The notes under the pieces were generated by a model. It was not told the DNA's origin. It saw only the letters and a list, made by a program, of their open reading frames with translations, and made no database searches. Made by a program: the position numbers and the translations under genes. From Plantibacter sp. PA-3-X8 (GTDB lineage Bacteria > Actinomycetota > Actinomycetes > Actinomycetales > Microbacteriaceae): DNA of 64,000 bases. The stretch lies in contig NZ_CP033107.1 of assembly GCF_003856975.1 (NCBI RefSeq), positions 2,852,001-2,916,000 on the forward strand, read 5' to 3'. Shown one piece after another: positions 41,967 to 51,926 of this stretch; position 1 is the stretch's first letter, and each line of letters begins with the position of its first letter.

Positions 41967-43099
41967 GAGGCGCGCTCGGCGACGACGCGGCGGTACAGCT
42001 CGGCGTGTGCTGCTGCGCTGACGGCGTCGTCGACGTCGCGCCGGGAGCGGCGCGCGGCGACGGCCGCGATCCGGTCGGAGGAGCCGGCACGGGTCGTGCC
42101 GTCCGCATCGAGCAGCGCGCCGATGAGATGCTCGAGTGATGCTCCGTCCCCGAGGTCGTAAGCGGAGACGGTGTCGTCGGGATGCTGATCGAGGTACGCC
42201 CCGACTCCGGACGGGACGGCGACGGACACGCCGAGATCCCAGCAGAGTTCGAGCCAACCCGAGTGCGTGCCGTGCCGGTAGGGGAGGAGACAGACGTCCA
42301 GGCGGCTGAGTGCGATGGCGAGTCCGAGGTCGTCGAGACGCTCGTGCTCGATGAGCAGCGCGGCTTCCGAGCTGCTGACAAGCCGTCGGACGGCCTCGCG
42401 TGCCTCCGGATCGCGGACCGCATGGTGCATCCGGACCTCTGCGACGACGTCCGCTCCACGGCGGCGGAGGCGTTCGACCGCGTCGATGAGGGTGGTGACG
42501 GCACCGACCGCGTCGACATTGGGGCGCAGGTCCTTCAGGTGGACGCCGACCCGCGTCTCCGCCGACGGCGATACGAGCGGAACCGTGACGTCATCCGACA
42601 GGAGCGACGGGTGCGGGATGACGACGGCGTCGCGGCCCCAACGTTCCCGGATGCCGGCGGCGGCGCCAGGGGTCAGGGTGATCAGGGCGTCTGCTCCACG
42701 GACGAGCTCGTCGAGCTGCCGGTCATAAGCGGCCTGGTTGTCGAGCTGCGGGTGTTCAAGATCGTGCACCGTGTACACGACCGACCAGCCGACCTGGTGC
42801 GCTGCCTCGATGCACGCGGTCACGTGTCCGGGTGGGAACGACTCCGTCCCGAAGTGGACGTGCAGCACGTCGGCATCGACGGCGTGGTCGTGGATCCAGC
42901 CCGGATCGAGGGCGGCGGGCGGCCACCAGACGCCCGATGGCGCTCCGTCGACCGGTGGATCGCTCAGCACGTCGATGTCGGGCGAGGCGGTGATGCGGCC
43001 GACGTAGGGGTGCGCGGCCGGGATCGAGACGACGCGGATCGGACGAGATGCCGGGTCGGCAGCTCGATCGGTGGCGTGCGACATCACGGTCGACTGCAT
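41963..43099 (-). CDS. Glycosyltransferase, GT4-like
   Basis: A 378-residue GT-B-like protein. It has IRVVSIPAAHPYVGRI at the N-terminus, DVLHVHFGTESFPPGHVTACI, YTVHDLEHPQLDNQAAYD and a donor-domain LSRLDVCLLPYRHGTHSGWLELCWDLGV. It lacks a clear E-x7-E, so its donor preference is unclear. ATG complementary to 43097-43099 has GGGGAT upstream. First gene of the minus-strand operon, divergent from the 43233 gene across 133 bp. Confidence 0.77.
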   Translation of the reverse strand: MQSTVMSHATDRAADPASRPIRVVSIPAAHPYVGRITASPDIDVLSDPPVDGAPSGVWWPPAALDPGWIHDHAVDADVLHVHFGTESFPPGHVTACIEAAHQVGWSVVYTVHDLEHPQLDNQAAYDRQLDELVRGADALITLTPGAAAGIRERWGRDAVVIPHPSLLSDDVTVPLVSPSAETRVGVHLKDLRPNVDAVGAVTTLIDAVERLRRRGADVVAEVRMHHAVRDPEAREAVRRLVSSSEAALLIEHERLDDLGLAIALSRLDVCLLPYRHGTHSGWLELCWDLGVSVAVPSGVGAYLDQHPDDTVSAYDLGDGASLEHLIGALLDADGTTRAGSSDRIAAVAARRSRRDVDDAVSAAAHAELYRRVVAERAS

Positions 43100-43232
43100 G
43101 GCGGGATCCCCTGTACGGATGCGGGCGCGAGACGCGCGGACGGGTCGGCACGATACGGGCGCCGTCCTCCGAACATAGGTCCGATGACGAGAGTGCCCGC
43201 GACCCTTGACGCGGGCCCCCCACTGCACCACG

Positions 43233-44321
43233 ATGACGCAGGTGATCGCAGCCCCACCCCGTCTCCTCATGGTCGGCCCACAGCACCACGGAGTCGTCCA
43301 GTACGCGATCGACGTCGCCGACGCTGTCGTCCACGCAGACCCTCGCGCGGAACGGATGTACGCTTCGACCCCGGCCGACGCCGTGCTTCTGCTCGACGGC
43401 GTGGACCGTGCCCACGTCCACGTCACCGACCGTCTCTTCGGCCGGGCACCCGAAGAGGCGGCGGACGCCGTCGAGCGTCTCGCGGACGCCACCGAGTTGA
43501 CGGTCACCCTCCACGACGTCCCGCAGACCTCCGACGGCAGGATGCTGGACCGCCGCATCGCCGCGTACGCCCGGTTCATCGCCGCCGCCCATGCGACAGC
43601 CGTCAACAGCCGGCACGAACAGGCGCTGGCTGAAGAGTTCCTCGGTGTCAGTGCCGCGACCGTTCCGCACGCCATCCCGCTCGGCTCCCGGATCGGTACG
43701 GCGGCGGTCTCGGCCGACGATGCATCGCTGCCGGGACCGCGCCCACTCACCGTCCTCATCGCCGGGTTCATCTACCCGGGCAAGGGGCATTCGTCGGCGA
43801 TCCAGGCGGCTTCGCGTGCGGCGGAGGTGCTCCGTGCCACCGGTCACCAGGTCGCCGACGTCGTCGTCCGTGCCATCGGCGCCCCCTCGGCCGGGCACGA
43901 GGACGACGTGCTCGACCTCGAGGCGGAAGCACGCGCCGCCGAAGTCTGGTTCGAGGTGACCGGATATCTCGACGATGCGGCGTTCACCGCGCAGATCTCG
44001 CGCCCCGGCATCCCCCTGGCCGCGCACGGCCATGTCTCCGCGTCACGCTCGATGCTCGACTGGGTCGAGGCAGGCCGCCGACCGCTCGTCGTCGACTCGC
44101 GCTATGCAGCGGAGATGGACCAACTGCGCCCGGAGACGATGGTCCGCTACGACCCGTCGACGCTTCACGCCGAGTTGGCCGCGGCCTGGCTGGATCCCTC
44201 CCGGACGCGCCTGCCCGCCGGTCGTAGCCTCCGCCCGGCGCTGCCGGACACCGCGGGCGCGTACCTCGACTGGTGGGGCGCGACGGCCGGTACCGGTCGG
44301 CACCGCCCGCCGACCCTTTAG
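43233..44321 (+). CDS. Glycosyltransferase-like protein (GT4 fold)
   Basis: A 362-residue protein. [21 protein letters not shown] looks like the N-terminal Rossmann loop of GT4 enzymes. The donor half includes [42 protein letters not shown] and [19 protein letters not shown]. It is divergent from the minus-strand glycan operon and upstream of phosphoketolase. The start ATG 43233 is preferred over TTG 43206. Specificity unknown; it likely acts on the same glycan. Confidence 0.7.
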   Translation: MTQVIAAPPRLLMVGPQHHGVVQYAIDVADAVVHADPRAERMYASTPADAVLLLDGVDRAHVHVTDRLFGRAPEEAADAVERLADATELTVTLHDVPQTSDGRMLDRRIAAYARFIAAAHATAVNSRHEQALAEEFLGVSAATVPHAIPLGSRIGTAAVSADDASLPGPRPLTVLIAGFIYPGKGHSSAIQAASRAAEVLRATGHQVADVVVRAIGAPSAGHEDDVLDLEAEARAAEVWFEVTGYLDDAAFTAQISRPGIPLAAHGHVSASRSMLDWVEAGRRPLVVDSRYAAEMDQLRPETMVRYDPSTLHAELAAAWLDPSRTRLPAGRSLRPALPDTAGAYLDWWGATAGTGRHRPPTL

Positions 44322-44383
44322 CACGCTCGCAGGAGCGACGCACCACCCTGGCCTCCGGTCGCTCGACCTGGGATCGTGGAACG

Positions 44384-46810
44384 ATGACGCACAACGCACG
44401 GGACGGGTCGACGACGGACAGCTGGCGGTCTCGCGGCACGAGCGAGCCGGTGTCCGAGCGGAGCATCGAACAGGTCGACGCCTGGTGGCGCGCCGCGAAC
44501 TACCTGTCCGTCGGGCAGATCTACCTGCTCGACAACCCGCTCCTCCGCCGCCCGCTCGAAGCCGTTCATGTGAAGCGCCGGCTCCTCGGCCACTGGGGGA
44601 CCGCTCCGGGATTGAATCTGACGTACGCGCATCTCAACCGCGTGATCGCGGAGCGCCACCAGTCGGCGATGTTCATCGCCGGGCCCGGGCACGGCGGGCC
44701 GGCGATCCTGGCGAGCGCCTACCTGGACGGCACCTACAGCGAGATCTACCCGGACGTCGCCGAGACCGAGGCCGGGTTGACCCGGTTCTTCCGTCAGTTC
44801 AGCTTCCCCGGCGGGGTACCGAGTCATGCGGCGCCCGAGACACCCGGCAGCATCCATGAGGGTGGCGAACTGGGGTACGTCCTGAGCCACGCGTACGGCG
44901 CGGCCTTCGACAACCCAGATCTCCTCGTCGCGGCGGTCGTCGGCGACGGTGAAGCGGAGACCGGACCGCTCGCGACCAGCTGGCACTCCAACAAGTTCAT
45001 CGACCCGGTCCAGGATGGCGTCGTCCTGCCCATCCTGCACCTGAACGGCTACAAGATCGCGAACCCGACGGTCCTGGCGCGCATCCCACGCTCCGAACTC
45101 GAGAGTCTCCTGCGCGGATACGGACACGAACCGTTCTTCGTCGAGGGCGGGTTCGACGGCGAGGATCCGATGGAGGTCCACCGCAGGTTCGCCGAGGTCC
45201 TCGACGTCGTGCTCGACCGCATCGCGGCCATCAAGTCCCGGGCCGCCGCCGGAGACACCGGACGGCCGGTGTGGCCCATGATCGTGCTGCGCACACCGAA
45301 GGGCTGGACCTGCCCGGAGGTGATCGACGGCGTCCGGGTCGAGGGGACGTTCCACGCGCATCAGGTCCCGCTCGCCGACGCTCGGGACACCGAGGAGCAC
45401 ACGCGGATCCTGGAGTCCTGGATGCGGAGCTACCGGCCTGAGGAGCTCTTCGACGAACATGGTGCGGTGGTTCCGCTCGTGCGGGAACTCGCTCCGCTCG
45501 GGGAGGCCCGGATGAGCGCGACACCGCACGCCAACGGAGGTCTGCTGCGCACGGAACTCGACCTCCCCGCGATCGACGACGCCGCCGTCGTGGTGGACGC
45601 CCCGGGTGGTCGCGACGCCGGGGCGACGGGTGTCCTGGGGTCGTGGCTCATGGAGGTGATCCGGCGTAACCCGACCACCTTCCGGATCTTCGCTCCCGAC
45701 GAACTCGCCAGTAACCGACTCCAGGCGGTCTTCGAAGTGACCGAACGGCAGTGGAACGCCGAGACCGTCCCGGGCGACGAGCATCTCGCCCGCGCCGGCA
45801 GGGTCATGGAGATGCTCAGCGAGCACCAGTGCCAGGGCTGGTTGGAGGGCTACCTGCTCACCGGTCGGCACGGCCTGTTCACCTGCTACGAGGCCTTCAT
45901 CCACATCGTCGACTCCATGTTCAACCAGCACGCGAAGTGGCTGAACGGTTCACGTGAGTTGCCGTGGCGGCGCCCGGTGGCGAGCCTCAACTACCTCCTC
46001 ACGAGCCACGTCTGGCGTCAGGACCACAACGGCTTCAGCCACCAGGACCCCGGGTTCATCGACCACGTCGTCAACAAGAAGCCCGATGTCATCCGGGTGT
46101 ATCTGCCGTTCGATGCGAACACCCTCCTGGCCGTCTCGGAGCACTGTTTGCAGAGCACGGACGAGATCAACGTCATCGTCGCGGGCAAGGACCAGGAACC
46201 CGTGTGGCTCGGCATCGACGACGCTCGCGCGCACTGCGCCCGCGGGCTCGGCATCCTGCCCTTCGCCGGTTCAGAGCGTGCGGGGGAGCGCCCGGACCTC
46301 GTCATGGCCTGTGCCGGGGATGTCCCCACGCTCGAGACGCTGGCCGCCGTGAGTATCCTGCGCGAACGTATCCCGGAGCTGTCCGTCCGGGTCGTGAACG
46401 TGGTCGACCTCATGCGACTCATGAGCGAGGATCAGCATCCGCACGGCCTCTCCGACGCCGAGTACGACAGCGTGTTCACGACGGACCGTCCAGTCGTCTT
46501 CGCCTACCACGGGTACCCGTGGCTCATCCATCGGCTGACGTACAAGCGCCACGGGCACGATCAGCTGCACGTCCGCGGGTACCTCGAGAACGGGACCACC
46601 ACGACACCGTTCGACATGGTGATGCTCAACGAGATCGACCGGTTCTCGCTCGTGTGCGACGCGATCGACCGGACGCCGGGGCTCGGCGAGCGGTTCGCGG
46701 GTCTCCGTCAGGAGATGCAGGACGCCCGGGTCCGAGCCCGAGCGCACACCAGGGAGTTCGGCGAGGACGCACCCGAGATCACCGGCTGGCGCTGGCCCGC
46801 TGTCGGTTAG
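44384..46810 (+). CDS. xfp: Xylulose-5-phosphate/fructose-6-phosphate phosphoketolase
   Basis: An 808-residue thiamine-diphosphate enzyme that splits xylulose 5-phosphate or fructose 6-phosphate to acetyl phosphate plus a shorter sugar phosphate. Diagnostic segments: [49 protein letters not shown], the TPP motif [17 protein letters not shown], and [20 protein letters not shown]. Full length for the family. ATG 44384 is the first consistent start; an open frame upstream is not conserved. No acetate kinase or phosphotransacetylase is adjacent. It ends with a 4-nt convergent overlap with nnrD. Confidence 0.94.
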   Translation: MTHNARDGSTTDSWRSRGTSEPVSERSIEQVDAWWRAANYLSVGQIYLLDNPLLRRPLEAVHVKRRLLGHWGTAPGLNLTYAHLNRVIAERHQSAMFIAGPGHGGPAILASAYLDGTYSEIYPDVAETEAGLTRFFRQFSFPGGVPSHAAPETPGSIHEGGELGYVLSHAYGAAFDNPDLLVAAVVGDGEAETGPLATSWHSNKFIDPVQDGVVLPILHLNGYKIANPTVLARIPRSELESLLRGYGHEPFFVEGGFDGEDPMEVHRRFAEVLDVVLDRIAAIKSRAAAGDTGRPVWPMIVLRTPKGWTCPEVIDGVRVEGTFHAHQVPLADARDTEEHTRILESWMRSYRPEELFDEHGAVVPLVRELAPLGEARMSATPHANGGLLRTELDLPAIDDAAVVVDAPGGRDAGATGVLGSWLMEVIRRNPTTFRIFAPDELASNRLQAVFEVTERQWNAETVPGDEHLARAGRVMEMLSEHQCQGWLEGYLLTGRHGLFTCYEAFIHIVDSMFNQHAKWLNGSRELPWRRPVASLNYLLTSHVWRQDHNGFSHQDPGFIDHVVNKKPDVIRVYLPFDANTLLAVSEHCLQSTDEINVIVAGKDQEPVWLGIDDARAHCARGLGILPFAGSERAGERPDLVMACAGDVPTLETLAAVSILRERIPELSVRVVNVVDLMRLMSEDQHPHGLSDAEYDSVFTTDRPVVFAYHGYPWLIHRLTYKRHGHDQLHVRGYLENGTTTTPFDMVMLNEIDRFSLVCDAIDRTPGLGERFAGLRQEMQDARVRARAHTREFGEDAPEITGWRWPAVG

Positions 46811-47688
46811 GACCGCCCCGTGACGGGTCGCCCGAGCTCTCGGAGGAGCGTCGGGAACTCGTCCGCGAACTCGCGGGCGAGGGCTCCGAGGGGGCCGATC
46901 CGGTCGGCGAGCCGATCGCCGGAGGCGGCGTGCAGCACGGTACCCCAGCAGCTCGCCGCGAGCGCGGAGAGTCCGCGTGCCGCGAGCCCGGCGATCGCAC
47001 CGGCCAGGACGTCACCGCTCCCCGCCGTCCCGAGGGCCGGACTCCCGCCGGGCGCGATGAAGTCCCGCTCACCGTCGGAGACCCTGCCCTGACAGGTGAC
47101 GACGGCTCCGAACCGTCGCGCCAGCTCGAGCGCCGCCGTGTCCGGGTCGGCCTCGTCCACGTCGAGGAGGATCGCGGCCTCGGCCACGTTCGGAGTGAAT
47201 ACAAGGCGGCCCTCCAGCCCCTTCGAGAAGTCGGGAGCGTGTGACAGGGCACCGAGCGCGAAGGCGTCGAGGACCACCACGGTGTCGGCGCCAAAGAGCG
47301 GGCGCACACCGTCGAGGAGTGCCACGGCTTCGTCCGCGTCGTCGAGGCCAGGACCGAGCAGCAGACAGTCGACGTCCAGGACGTCCTCGAGGGGGCCGGC
47401 CCCGTCACCCCGGACGGCTCCGCCGCTGGTCTCCGCCAACCCGATCACGCCTGCCTCCGGGAAGGCGATCGCGAGTGGGGACGCTGCCGACGCACCGACC
47501 GCGAGCGTGATCCGACCCGCGCCGACCCTGAGAACGGCGAGGCCCGCCAAGGCGACCGCCCCGGGCGTCATCCGCGCGCCGCCGACGACGAGCACCGACC
47601 CACGATCGTCCTTCGACGATCCGGGATCGGGGAGTGGCCAGTCGGCGAGGACCTCGGGCGTGAGCGTGGTGGGGTCAGCTTCGGACAT
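46807..47688 (-). CDS. nnrD: ADP-dependent NAD(P)H-hydrate dehydratase (NnrD)
   Basis: A 293-residue ribokinase-like repair enzyme that dehydrates S-NAD(P)HX using ADP or ATP. Motifs: [30 protein letters not shown] at the N-terminus, [13 protein letters not shown], and the anion-hole/catalytic [20 protein letters not shown]. The epimerase domain is absent, so NnrE is separate. ATG complementary to 47686-47688. It overlaps the 3' end of the upstream histidine phosphatase by 14 bases, and its stop overlaps the convergent phosphoketolase stop. Confidence 0.9.
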   Translation of the reverse strand: MSEADPTTLTPEVLADWPLPDPGSSKDDRGSVLVVGGARMTPGAVALAGLAVLRVGAGRITLAVGASAASPLAIAFPEAGVIGLAETSGGAVRGDGAGPLEDVLDVDCLLLGPGLDDADEAVALLDGVRPLFGADTVVVLDAFALGALSHAPDFSKGLEGRLVFTPNVAEAAILLDVDEADPDTAALELARRFGAVVTCQGRVSDGERDFIAPGGSPALGTAGSGDVLAGAIAGLAARGLSALAASCWGTVLHAASGDRLADRIGPLGALAREFADEFPTLLRELGRPVTGRS

Positions 47689-48415
47689 CGTTCGCCCCCG
47701 AGTGCTCGGTGACCGGAACCTGCGCCTGCTGCAGGTGCGCAGTCGCATTCGCCGCCCGCGCCTTCCACGCCCGTCCGTCGTGGACGAGGTGGGTGAAGGA
47801 CGCGTTCGGCGTCGGACGGAGAGCGGCCTCCTCCAGGACGCGACGCTCGTCCCACCCCTCGCAGATGTAGCGGAAGAGCGAGATGACGGCGTCGTGACAG
47901 ACCACCAGGGCCCGCGTGCGGTCGGTGTGCCGGTCCAGGTCGCCGATGAACGAGCGGAGGCGGAGGGCCACGTCCGTCCAGGCCTCACCTCCTGGCGGTC
48001 GATAGTAGAACTTGCCGAGGAACCGTCGTCGAGCGGCCTCTTCCGGGAACTCGGCGTCGACGCCGATCGAGGTGAAGGTGTCGAGGATACCGAGTTCGCG
48101 ATCACGCAGCCGCTCGTCGACGACAGGACGAAGCTCATCGGCGTCGAGCGCTGCGGCCCGAAGGGCGACCACGGCCGTCTCGTGCGCTCGCCGATAGGGC
48201 GAACTGAACACGATGTCCGGCCGGTCGGCGGGTGTGAGGGCCGCGAGACGTCTCCCCACCGCAGCCGCCTGCTCGAGCCCGAGTGCTGAGAGCGGGACGT
48301 CGGCGTCACGGCTCGGAACGGCGATGCGGTGGGATTCCGAGCGATCGGCTTCGAGTGCGGCGACGTTCCCGGCGCTCTCACCGTGGCGGACGAGGATCAG
48401 TTCCGTGATGGCCAT
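47675..48415 (-). CDS. Histidine phosphatase (phosphoglycerate mutase-like) protein
   Basis: A 246-residue branch 1 histidine phosphatase. The phosphorylated histidine is H11 in ELILVRHGESAGNVA, and conserved DIVFSSPYRRAHETA follows. The second catalytic histidine lies in ALVVCHDAVISLFRY. The substrate may be a sugar phosphate or nucleotide. ATG complementary to 48413-48415. It is co-directional with nnrD and overlaps it by 14 nt, so the two are co-translated. Confidence 0.87.
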   Translation of the reverse strand: MAITELILVRHGESAGNVAALEADRSESHRIAVPSRDADVPLSALGLEQAAAVGRRLAALTPADRPDIVFSSPYRRAHETAVVALRAAALDADELRPVVDERLRDRELGILDTFTSIGVDAEFPEEAARRRFLGKFYYRPPGGEAWTDVALRLRSFIGDLDRHTDRTRALVVCHDAVISLFRYICEGWDERRVLEEAALRPTPNASFTHLVHDGRAWKARAANATAHLQQAQVPVTEHSGANDVRS

Positions 48416-48580
48416 GGATCCACGGTAGCCAGCACGATTCGGCGGCCGCAGACCTTGACGATTCGACGATGATCCTCCATGGAGCGACGCCGGCGGCCGT
48501 CCACGCGACGGTGATGCACAGTTCGATGATTGCGACAAACCGACGATGCCCCGGTCGCGACGGCGTCCTATCGTTCGACC

Positions 48581-50221
48581 ATGTCGTCACCCTCCGCAGT
48601 TCCATCGTCGCAACCGTCAGCATGGGCTCCCATGGCGATCACCGCCTTCAGGGTGCTGTGGTTCGCCCAGCTCGGGAGCAACATCGGCACCTGGATGCAG
48701 ACCGTGGGGGCCCAGTGGGTCCTGGTCGAGGCCGCAGCCGGCGCAGCGGTCATCGCGCTCGTGCAGACCGCGAGCCTCGCGCCCGCCATCCTGGTCGCCC
48801 TCCCGGCAGGTGTCCTCGCCGACTCGCTCGACCGGCGACGGCTGCTCATCTGGGGATCGGCGGCGAGTGCGGTCCTCGCGGCCGGACTCACCGTCGTGGC
48901 GTGGATCGGCGCGCTGTCGCCGTGGACGATCCTGGCCTTCACCTTCCTGCTCGGCATCACCTCCACCCTGACCTCACCCGCATGGCAGGCGATCCAGCCG
49001 GAGCTCGTGCCGCGCAACCTGATCGCGGCTTCGTCGGCGCTCGGTGGTGTCACCGTGAACGGAGCCCGCGCGGTCGGTCCCGCCCTGGCCGGCGTCGTCC
49101 TGTCGACCTTCGGAGCCCCCGTCGTGTTCGGTGTCAACGCGCTGAGCTTCGTCGGGGCCGTGATCGCCCTCATCTGGTGGAAGCGGCCGGCGCAGACCGG
49201 TCTCGACGACCGCGAGCCGTTCGGGGCGGCGTTGCGAGCGGGGGTCCGGTACGTCGTGTCCGCGCACCTCGTCCGCCGGATCCTGCTGCGTTCCGCGCTC
49301 TTCGCCCTGCCGGCCAGCGCGCTCTGGGCGCTGCTGCCCCTCACCGCGAAGCGACTCCAACTCGACTCGAGCGGCTACGGCGTCCTGCTCGGCGCGCTCG
49401 GCGTCGGCGCGGTGCTGGGCATCTTCGCCCTGCCGCTCGCTCGCCGTCGGTTCTCAGACAACCTCGTCATCGCGGTGAGCGCGGTCCTCTTCGCGACGGG
49501 GTCGCTCGCAGCGGCTGTCCTGCCCGTCGTCCCGACGCTGGTGCTCCTGGTCCTCGCGGGGCTGGCCTGGATCGGCACGCTGACCGTGCTGAACGCCGCC
49601 CTGCAGCTCACCCTGCCGCAGTGGGTGCGATCGCGTGGCGCGTCGATCTACATCCTCGTCTTCATGGGGGCGATGGCCATCGGCTCGACCGGCTGGGGCA
49701 TCGTGGCGCAGTGGCTCGGGACGTCGCTCGCCTACAGCGCTTCGGCCGTCCTGCTCCTGCTGGTGGCGGCCAGTGTGCGGGTGCTGCCCCTGCTCCCCGG
49801 AACAGGGACCGTCGACCGCAACATCTCGATGTCCTGGCCCACACCCACGCTCGTGTTCGAGCCACAGCCGACCGACGGGCCGGTCCTCGTGCAGATCTCC
49901 TACGCGGTCCATCCCGACTCGCTCGCGGCGTTCCAGAAGGCCATGGGCCATGTCGAGTCCTCTCGTCGCCGGACCGGTGCCTCGAGATGGGCCCTGTACC
50001 GGAGCGGCGAGGAGTCCGACGTGCAGTTGGAGACCTTCATGGTGCCGTCGTGGGGCGAGTTCCGACGACAGGAGACGCAGCGTCTGACCGGCCGCGACCG
50101 CGACATCCGCGCTGCAGCGCTGGCCCACGCCGACGGTGCACCCGTCGAACGACACTTCTTCCCGAGTGATGCCCGCCGGACCGGTTCTGCCAGGGCGGAA
50201 CGTCCTGATCTCGCGGAGTGA
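48581..50221 (+). CDS. MFS transporter of the EntS-like MFS_3 family
   Basis: A 546-residue protein with about 12 transmembrane helices in residues 15-420, then a soluble C-terminal domain of ~110 residues starting MSWPTPTLVFEPQPTDGPVLVQISY, an ABM-like ferredoxin fold typical of PF05977 proteins. VRILL-type loop motifs are DSLDRRRLLIWGS and ITSTLTSPAWQAIQPELV. Family members export siderophores or drugs; substrate unknown. ATG 48581 follows TATCGT (48569-48574) by six bases, so the mRNA may be leaderless. Confidence 0.86.
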   Translation: MSSPSAVPSSQPSAWAPMAITAFRVLWFAQLGSNIGTWMQTVGAQWVLVEAAAGAAVIALVQTASLAPAILVALPAGVLADSLDRRRLLIWGSAASAVLAAGLTVVAWIGALSPWTILAFTFLLGITSTLTSPAWQAIQPELVPRNLIAASSALGGVTVNGARAVGPALAGVVLSTFGAPVVFGVNALSFVGAVIALIWWKRPAQTGLDDREPFGAALRAGVRYVVSAHLVRRILLRSALFALPASALWALLPLTAKRLQLDSSGYGVLLGALGVGAVLGIFALPLARRRFSDNLVIAVSAVLFATGSLAAAVLPVVPTLVLLVLAGLAWIGTLTVLNAALQLTLPQWVRSRGASIYILVFMGAMAIGSTGWGIVAQWLGTSLAYSASAVLLLLVAASVRVLPLLPGTGTVDRNISMSWPTPTLVFEPQPTDGPVLVQISYAVHPDSLAAFQKAMGHVESSRRRTGASRWALYRSGEESDVQLETFMVPSWGEFRRQETQRLTGRDRDIRAAALAHADGAPVERHFFPSDARRTGSARAERPDLAE

Positions 50222-50266
50222 GTCGCAGCCGTGGAGGTGGAACAACCCGGGCGATGGTGAATGATG

Positions 50267-50339
50267 TGGGCGATACCGGACTCGAACCGATGACCTCTTC
50301 CGTGTGAAGGAAGCGCGCTACCAACTGCGCCAATCGCCC
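50267..50339 (-). tRNA. tRNA-Val (CAC)
   Basis: 73-nt cloverleaf on the minus strand with a GGGCGAT/ATCGCCC acceptor stem, CTTCC/GGAAG anticodon stem and loop TTCACAC, giving anticodon CAC. The T arm is GGTTCGAGTCC. It reads GTG valine codons. CCA is not encoded. Confidence 0.95.
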
Positions 50340-50449
50340 GCAGGTCGTCCGCACCGGAGAGGTGCAGAACAGCCGCGAGTCACGATACTAGCCGATGCCG
50401 GGGGACGAACGCACATCCGCACCGCTGTCGACCCAGTATGCGCGCCGGT

Positions 50450-50479
50450 TTGAACATCGGTCCCGGTTTCGGCTAGAGT
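50450..50479 (+). promoter_or_regulatory. Promoter of the first tRNA cassette
   Basis: TTGAAC (50450-50455), 18-bp spacer, TAGAGT (50474-50479), 29 bases before tRNA-Gly. The -10 TAGAGT with the same context (CATCGGCTAGAGT) recurs before the second cassette at 51673-51678. Confidence 0.7.
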
Positions 50480-50507
50480 CGTTCGAGCACGCAGCGATGC
50501 GGGCAAT

Positions 50508-50579
50508 GCGGATGTGGCGCAGTGGTAGCGCATCACCTTGCCAAGGTGAGGGTCGCGAGTTCGAATCTCGTCATCCGCT
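50508..50579 (+). tRNA. tRNA-Gly (GCC), copy 1
   Basis: 72-nt cloverleaf, acceptor GCGGATG/CATCCGC, anticodon loop TTGCCAA, T arm GAGTTCGAATCTC. Discriminator U. Identical to copy 2 at 51707. Confidence 0.96.
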
Positions 50580-50639
50580 CGAGTGTCAGTGGTGTTGTTC
50601 CGGCAGGAATCCTACTCGGCAGTGTGTTCGGTCACACAT

Positions 50640-50710
50640 GGTGGCGTGGCCGAGAGGCTAGGCAGCGGCCTGCAAAGCCGTCCACACGGGTTCGAATCCC
50701 GTCGCCACCT
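50640..50710 (+). tRNA. tRNA-Cys (GCA), copy 1
   Basis: 71-nt cloverleaf, acceptor GGTGGCG/CGCCACC, anticodon loop CTGCAAA, T arm CGGGTTCGAATCCCG. Discriminator U, as usual for cysteine tRNA. Identical to copy 2. Confidence 0.96.
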
Positions 50711-50769
50711 CACCTCAGCAACACAGTTCCACCAGCAACATCCCGGCGTCGTGTTCACACACGCCACCC

Positions 50770-50841
50770 GGGCGATTGGCGCAGCGGTAGCGCGCTTCCC
50801 TGACACGGAAGAGGTCACTGGTTCGATCCCAGTATCGCCCA
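50770..50841 (+). tRNA. tRNA-Val (GAC), copy 1
   Basis: 72-nt cloverleaf, acceptor GGGCGAT/ATCGCCC, anticodon loop CTGACAC. The genomic CCA follows at 50842-50844. It resembles the minus-strand Val(CAC) gene, suggesting shared origin. Confidence 0.96.
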
Positions 50842-50846
50842 CCACA

Positions 50847-50874
50847 GAAAGCCCCCGGACCCCCGGGGGCTTTC
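50847..50874 (+). terminator. Terminator after the first tRNA cassette
   Basis: Perfect 12-bp stem GAAAGCCCCCGG/CCGGGGGCTTTC with a 4-nt loop, followed by GTCGTT. Confidence 0.85.
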
Positions 50875-50983
50875 GTCGTTCGAGCACGTGCAGGCAACGC
50901 AAGGGGACCATGCTTCAGCGAGTCATGGCGGAGACCACCGGGCCGCAGCGGCGCTCGTCGCCATGGCGCGACGGACGTGTGGC

Positions 50984-51523
50984 ATGAGCCGCATCGGCGA
51001 TTGGTGGCGGTCAAGCAACGCGAAACCGCGACGGCATCCCACGGACCCGGGCCACGCCGCCGTCCCGTACCCGGCGCTCAGCCGGTCGGGCCGGGTGGCG
51101 TTCGCCCAGTGCGAGCAGTACCTCCTCCGTGAGATCGTCGAGGCCAGAGCGTGGGGACGACAGGTCGCCAGCCGCGGTGACACGCCCGACACCAACGGTT
51201 GGCTCATCATGCCCGGTCGGACGCACTCCTCCCTGATGGACGACTCGAGGGGCATGGGGGCGATGCCGGCGGTGATGGACTCCGTTGTCCAGTGGCTCGC
51301 GGACGCCGGGGCGATCCTCCCACTCTCGGAACACACGCGGCGGGCCATCGCGGCATCGAACGCCGAGGAACGGCTCCGCGATCACCCGGAGTACCACCCT
51401 GACGGCGACGGCCGGCGCACCTGGGACGACGATGTCTGGGAGGTGGAGCCGATTCGGATGCTCCAGATCTACCCGCACCTCGCCGATGCGAACGACGACT
51501 GGAGCCAGCAGGCGCGCCGGTGA
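50984..51523 (+). CDS. Hypothetical protein between duplicated tRNA cassettes
   Basis: A 179-residue soluble protein from ATG 50984; I do not recognise a family. It has SRIGDWWRSSNAK, AFAQCEQYLLREIVEARAWG, NGWLIMPGRTHSSLMD and DDVWEVEPIRMLQIYPHLADA. No membrane segment, signal or catalytic motif is visible. Codon use looks similar to neighbours. The ribosome-binding site is poor and a longer form starting at 50963 or a GTG at 50888 is possible. It sits alone between two tRNA cassettes with no integrase, so phage or element origin is possible but not shown. Coding is likely from length and composition. Confidence 0.6.
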   Translation: MSRIGDWWRSSNAKPRRHPTDPGHAAVPYPALSRSGRVAFAQCEQYLLREIVEARAWGRQVASRGDTPDTNGWLIMPGRTHSSLMDDSRGMGAMPAVMDSVVQWLADAGAILPLSEHTRRAIAASNAEERLRDHPEYHPDGDGRRTWDDDVWEVEPIRMLQIYPHLADANDDWSQQARR

Positions 51524-51706
51524 GTGGCTCCACCCACTGCCCAGCCACGTACCGTCCCCCGCCTGGCCGACGCGCCGAGGAAGACGGAATTTCGGCCCGA
51601 TTTTCCGCGGAACATCAAGGGTTGGGCCGACTCGCCCGCGCCGAGGTGTCAACGAGCGCCCTCAACATCGGCTAGAGTTTCCAAGCACCCGGAAACGGGA
51701 TGCAAT

Positions 51707-51778
51707 GCGGATGTGGCGCAGTGGTAGCGCATCACCTTGCCAAGGTGAGGGTCGCGAGTTCGAATCTCGTCATCCGCT
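51707..51778 (+). tRNA. tRNA-Gly (GCC), copy 2
   Basis: Identical in sequence to the copy at 50508-50579; anticodon loop TTGCCAA. Preceded by TAGAGT at 51673-51678. Confidence 0.96.
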
Positions 51779-51834
51779 CGAGTGTCAGTGAGAACGTGCA
51801 AGCGTTCCGCTCGACAGTGTGTTTCATCACACGT

Positions 51835-51905
51835 GGTGGCGTGGCCGAGAGGCTAGGCAGCGGCCTGCAAAGCCGTCCACACGGGTTCGAATCCCGTCGC
51901 CACCT
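51835..51905 (+). tRNA. tRNA-Cys (GCA), copy 2
   Basis: 71-nt, same sequence as copy 1 at 50640-50710; acceptor GGTGGCG/CGCCACC and anticodon loop CTGCAAA. Confidence 0.96.
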
Positions 51906-51926
51906 CGCTGGCAACACCACTCACCT

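Larger units (their letters stand above)
50508..50844 (+). repeat. tRNA cassette Gly-Cys-Val, copy 1
   Basis: Three tRNA genes in the order Gly(GCC), Cys(GCA), Val(GAC), repeated with identical tRNA bodies at 51707-51998. The spacers differ in length and sequence apart from the first bases after Gly (CTCGAGTGTCAGTG) and the CAGTGTG-TCACAC block before Cys. Copy 1 ends with an encoded CCA. Confidence 0.9.

Noticed and set aside
43206..43211. TTGACG as a -35 for the 43233 gene
   Set aside because: No convincing -10 follows at the proper distance; the next bases are GC-only before the ATG.
43206..43232. TTG start at 43206 for the 43233 glycosyltransferase
   Set aside because: ATG 43233 gives the expected GT start; the extra residues are not conserved-looking.
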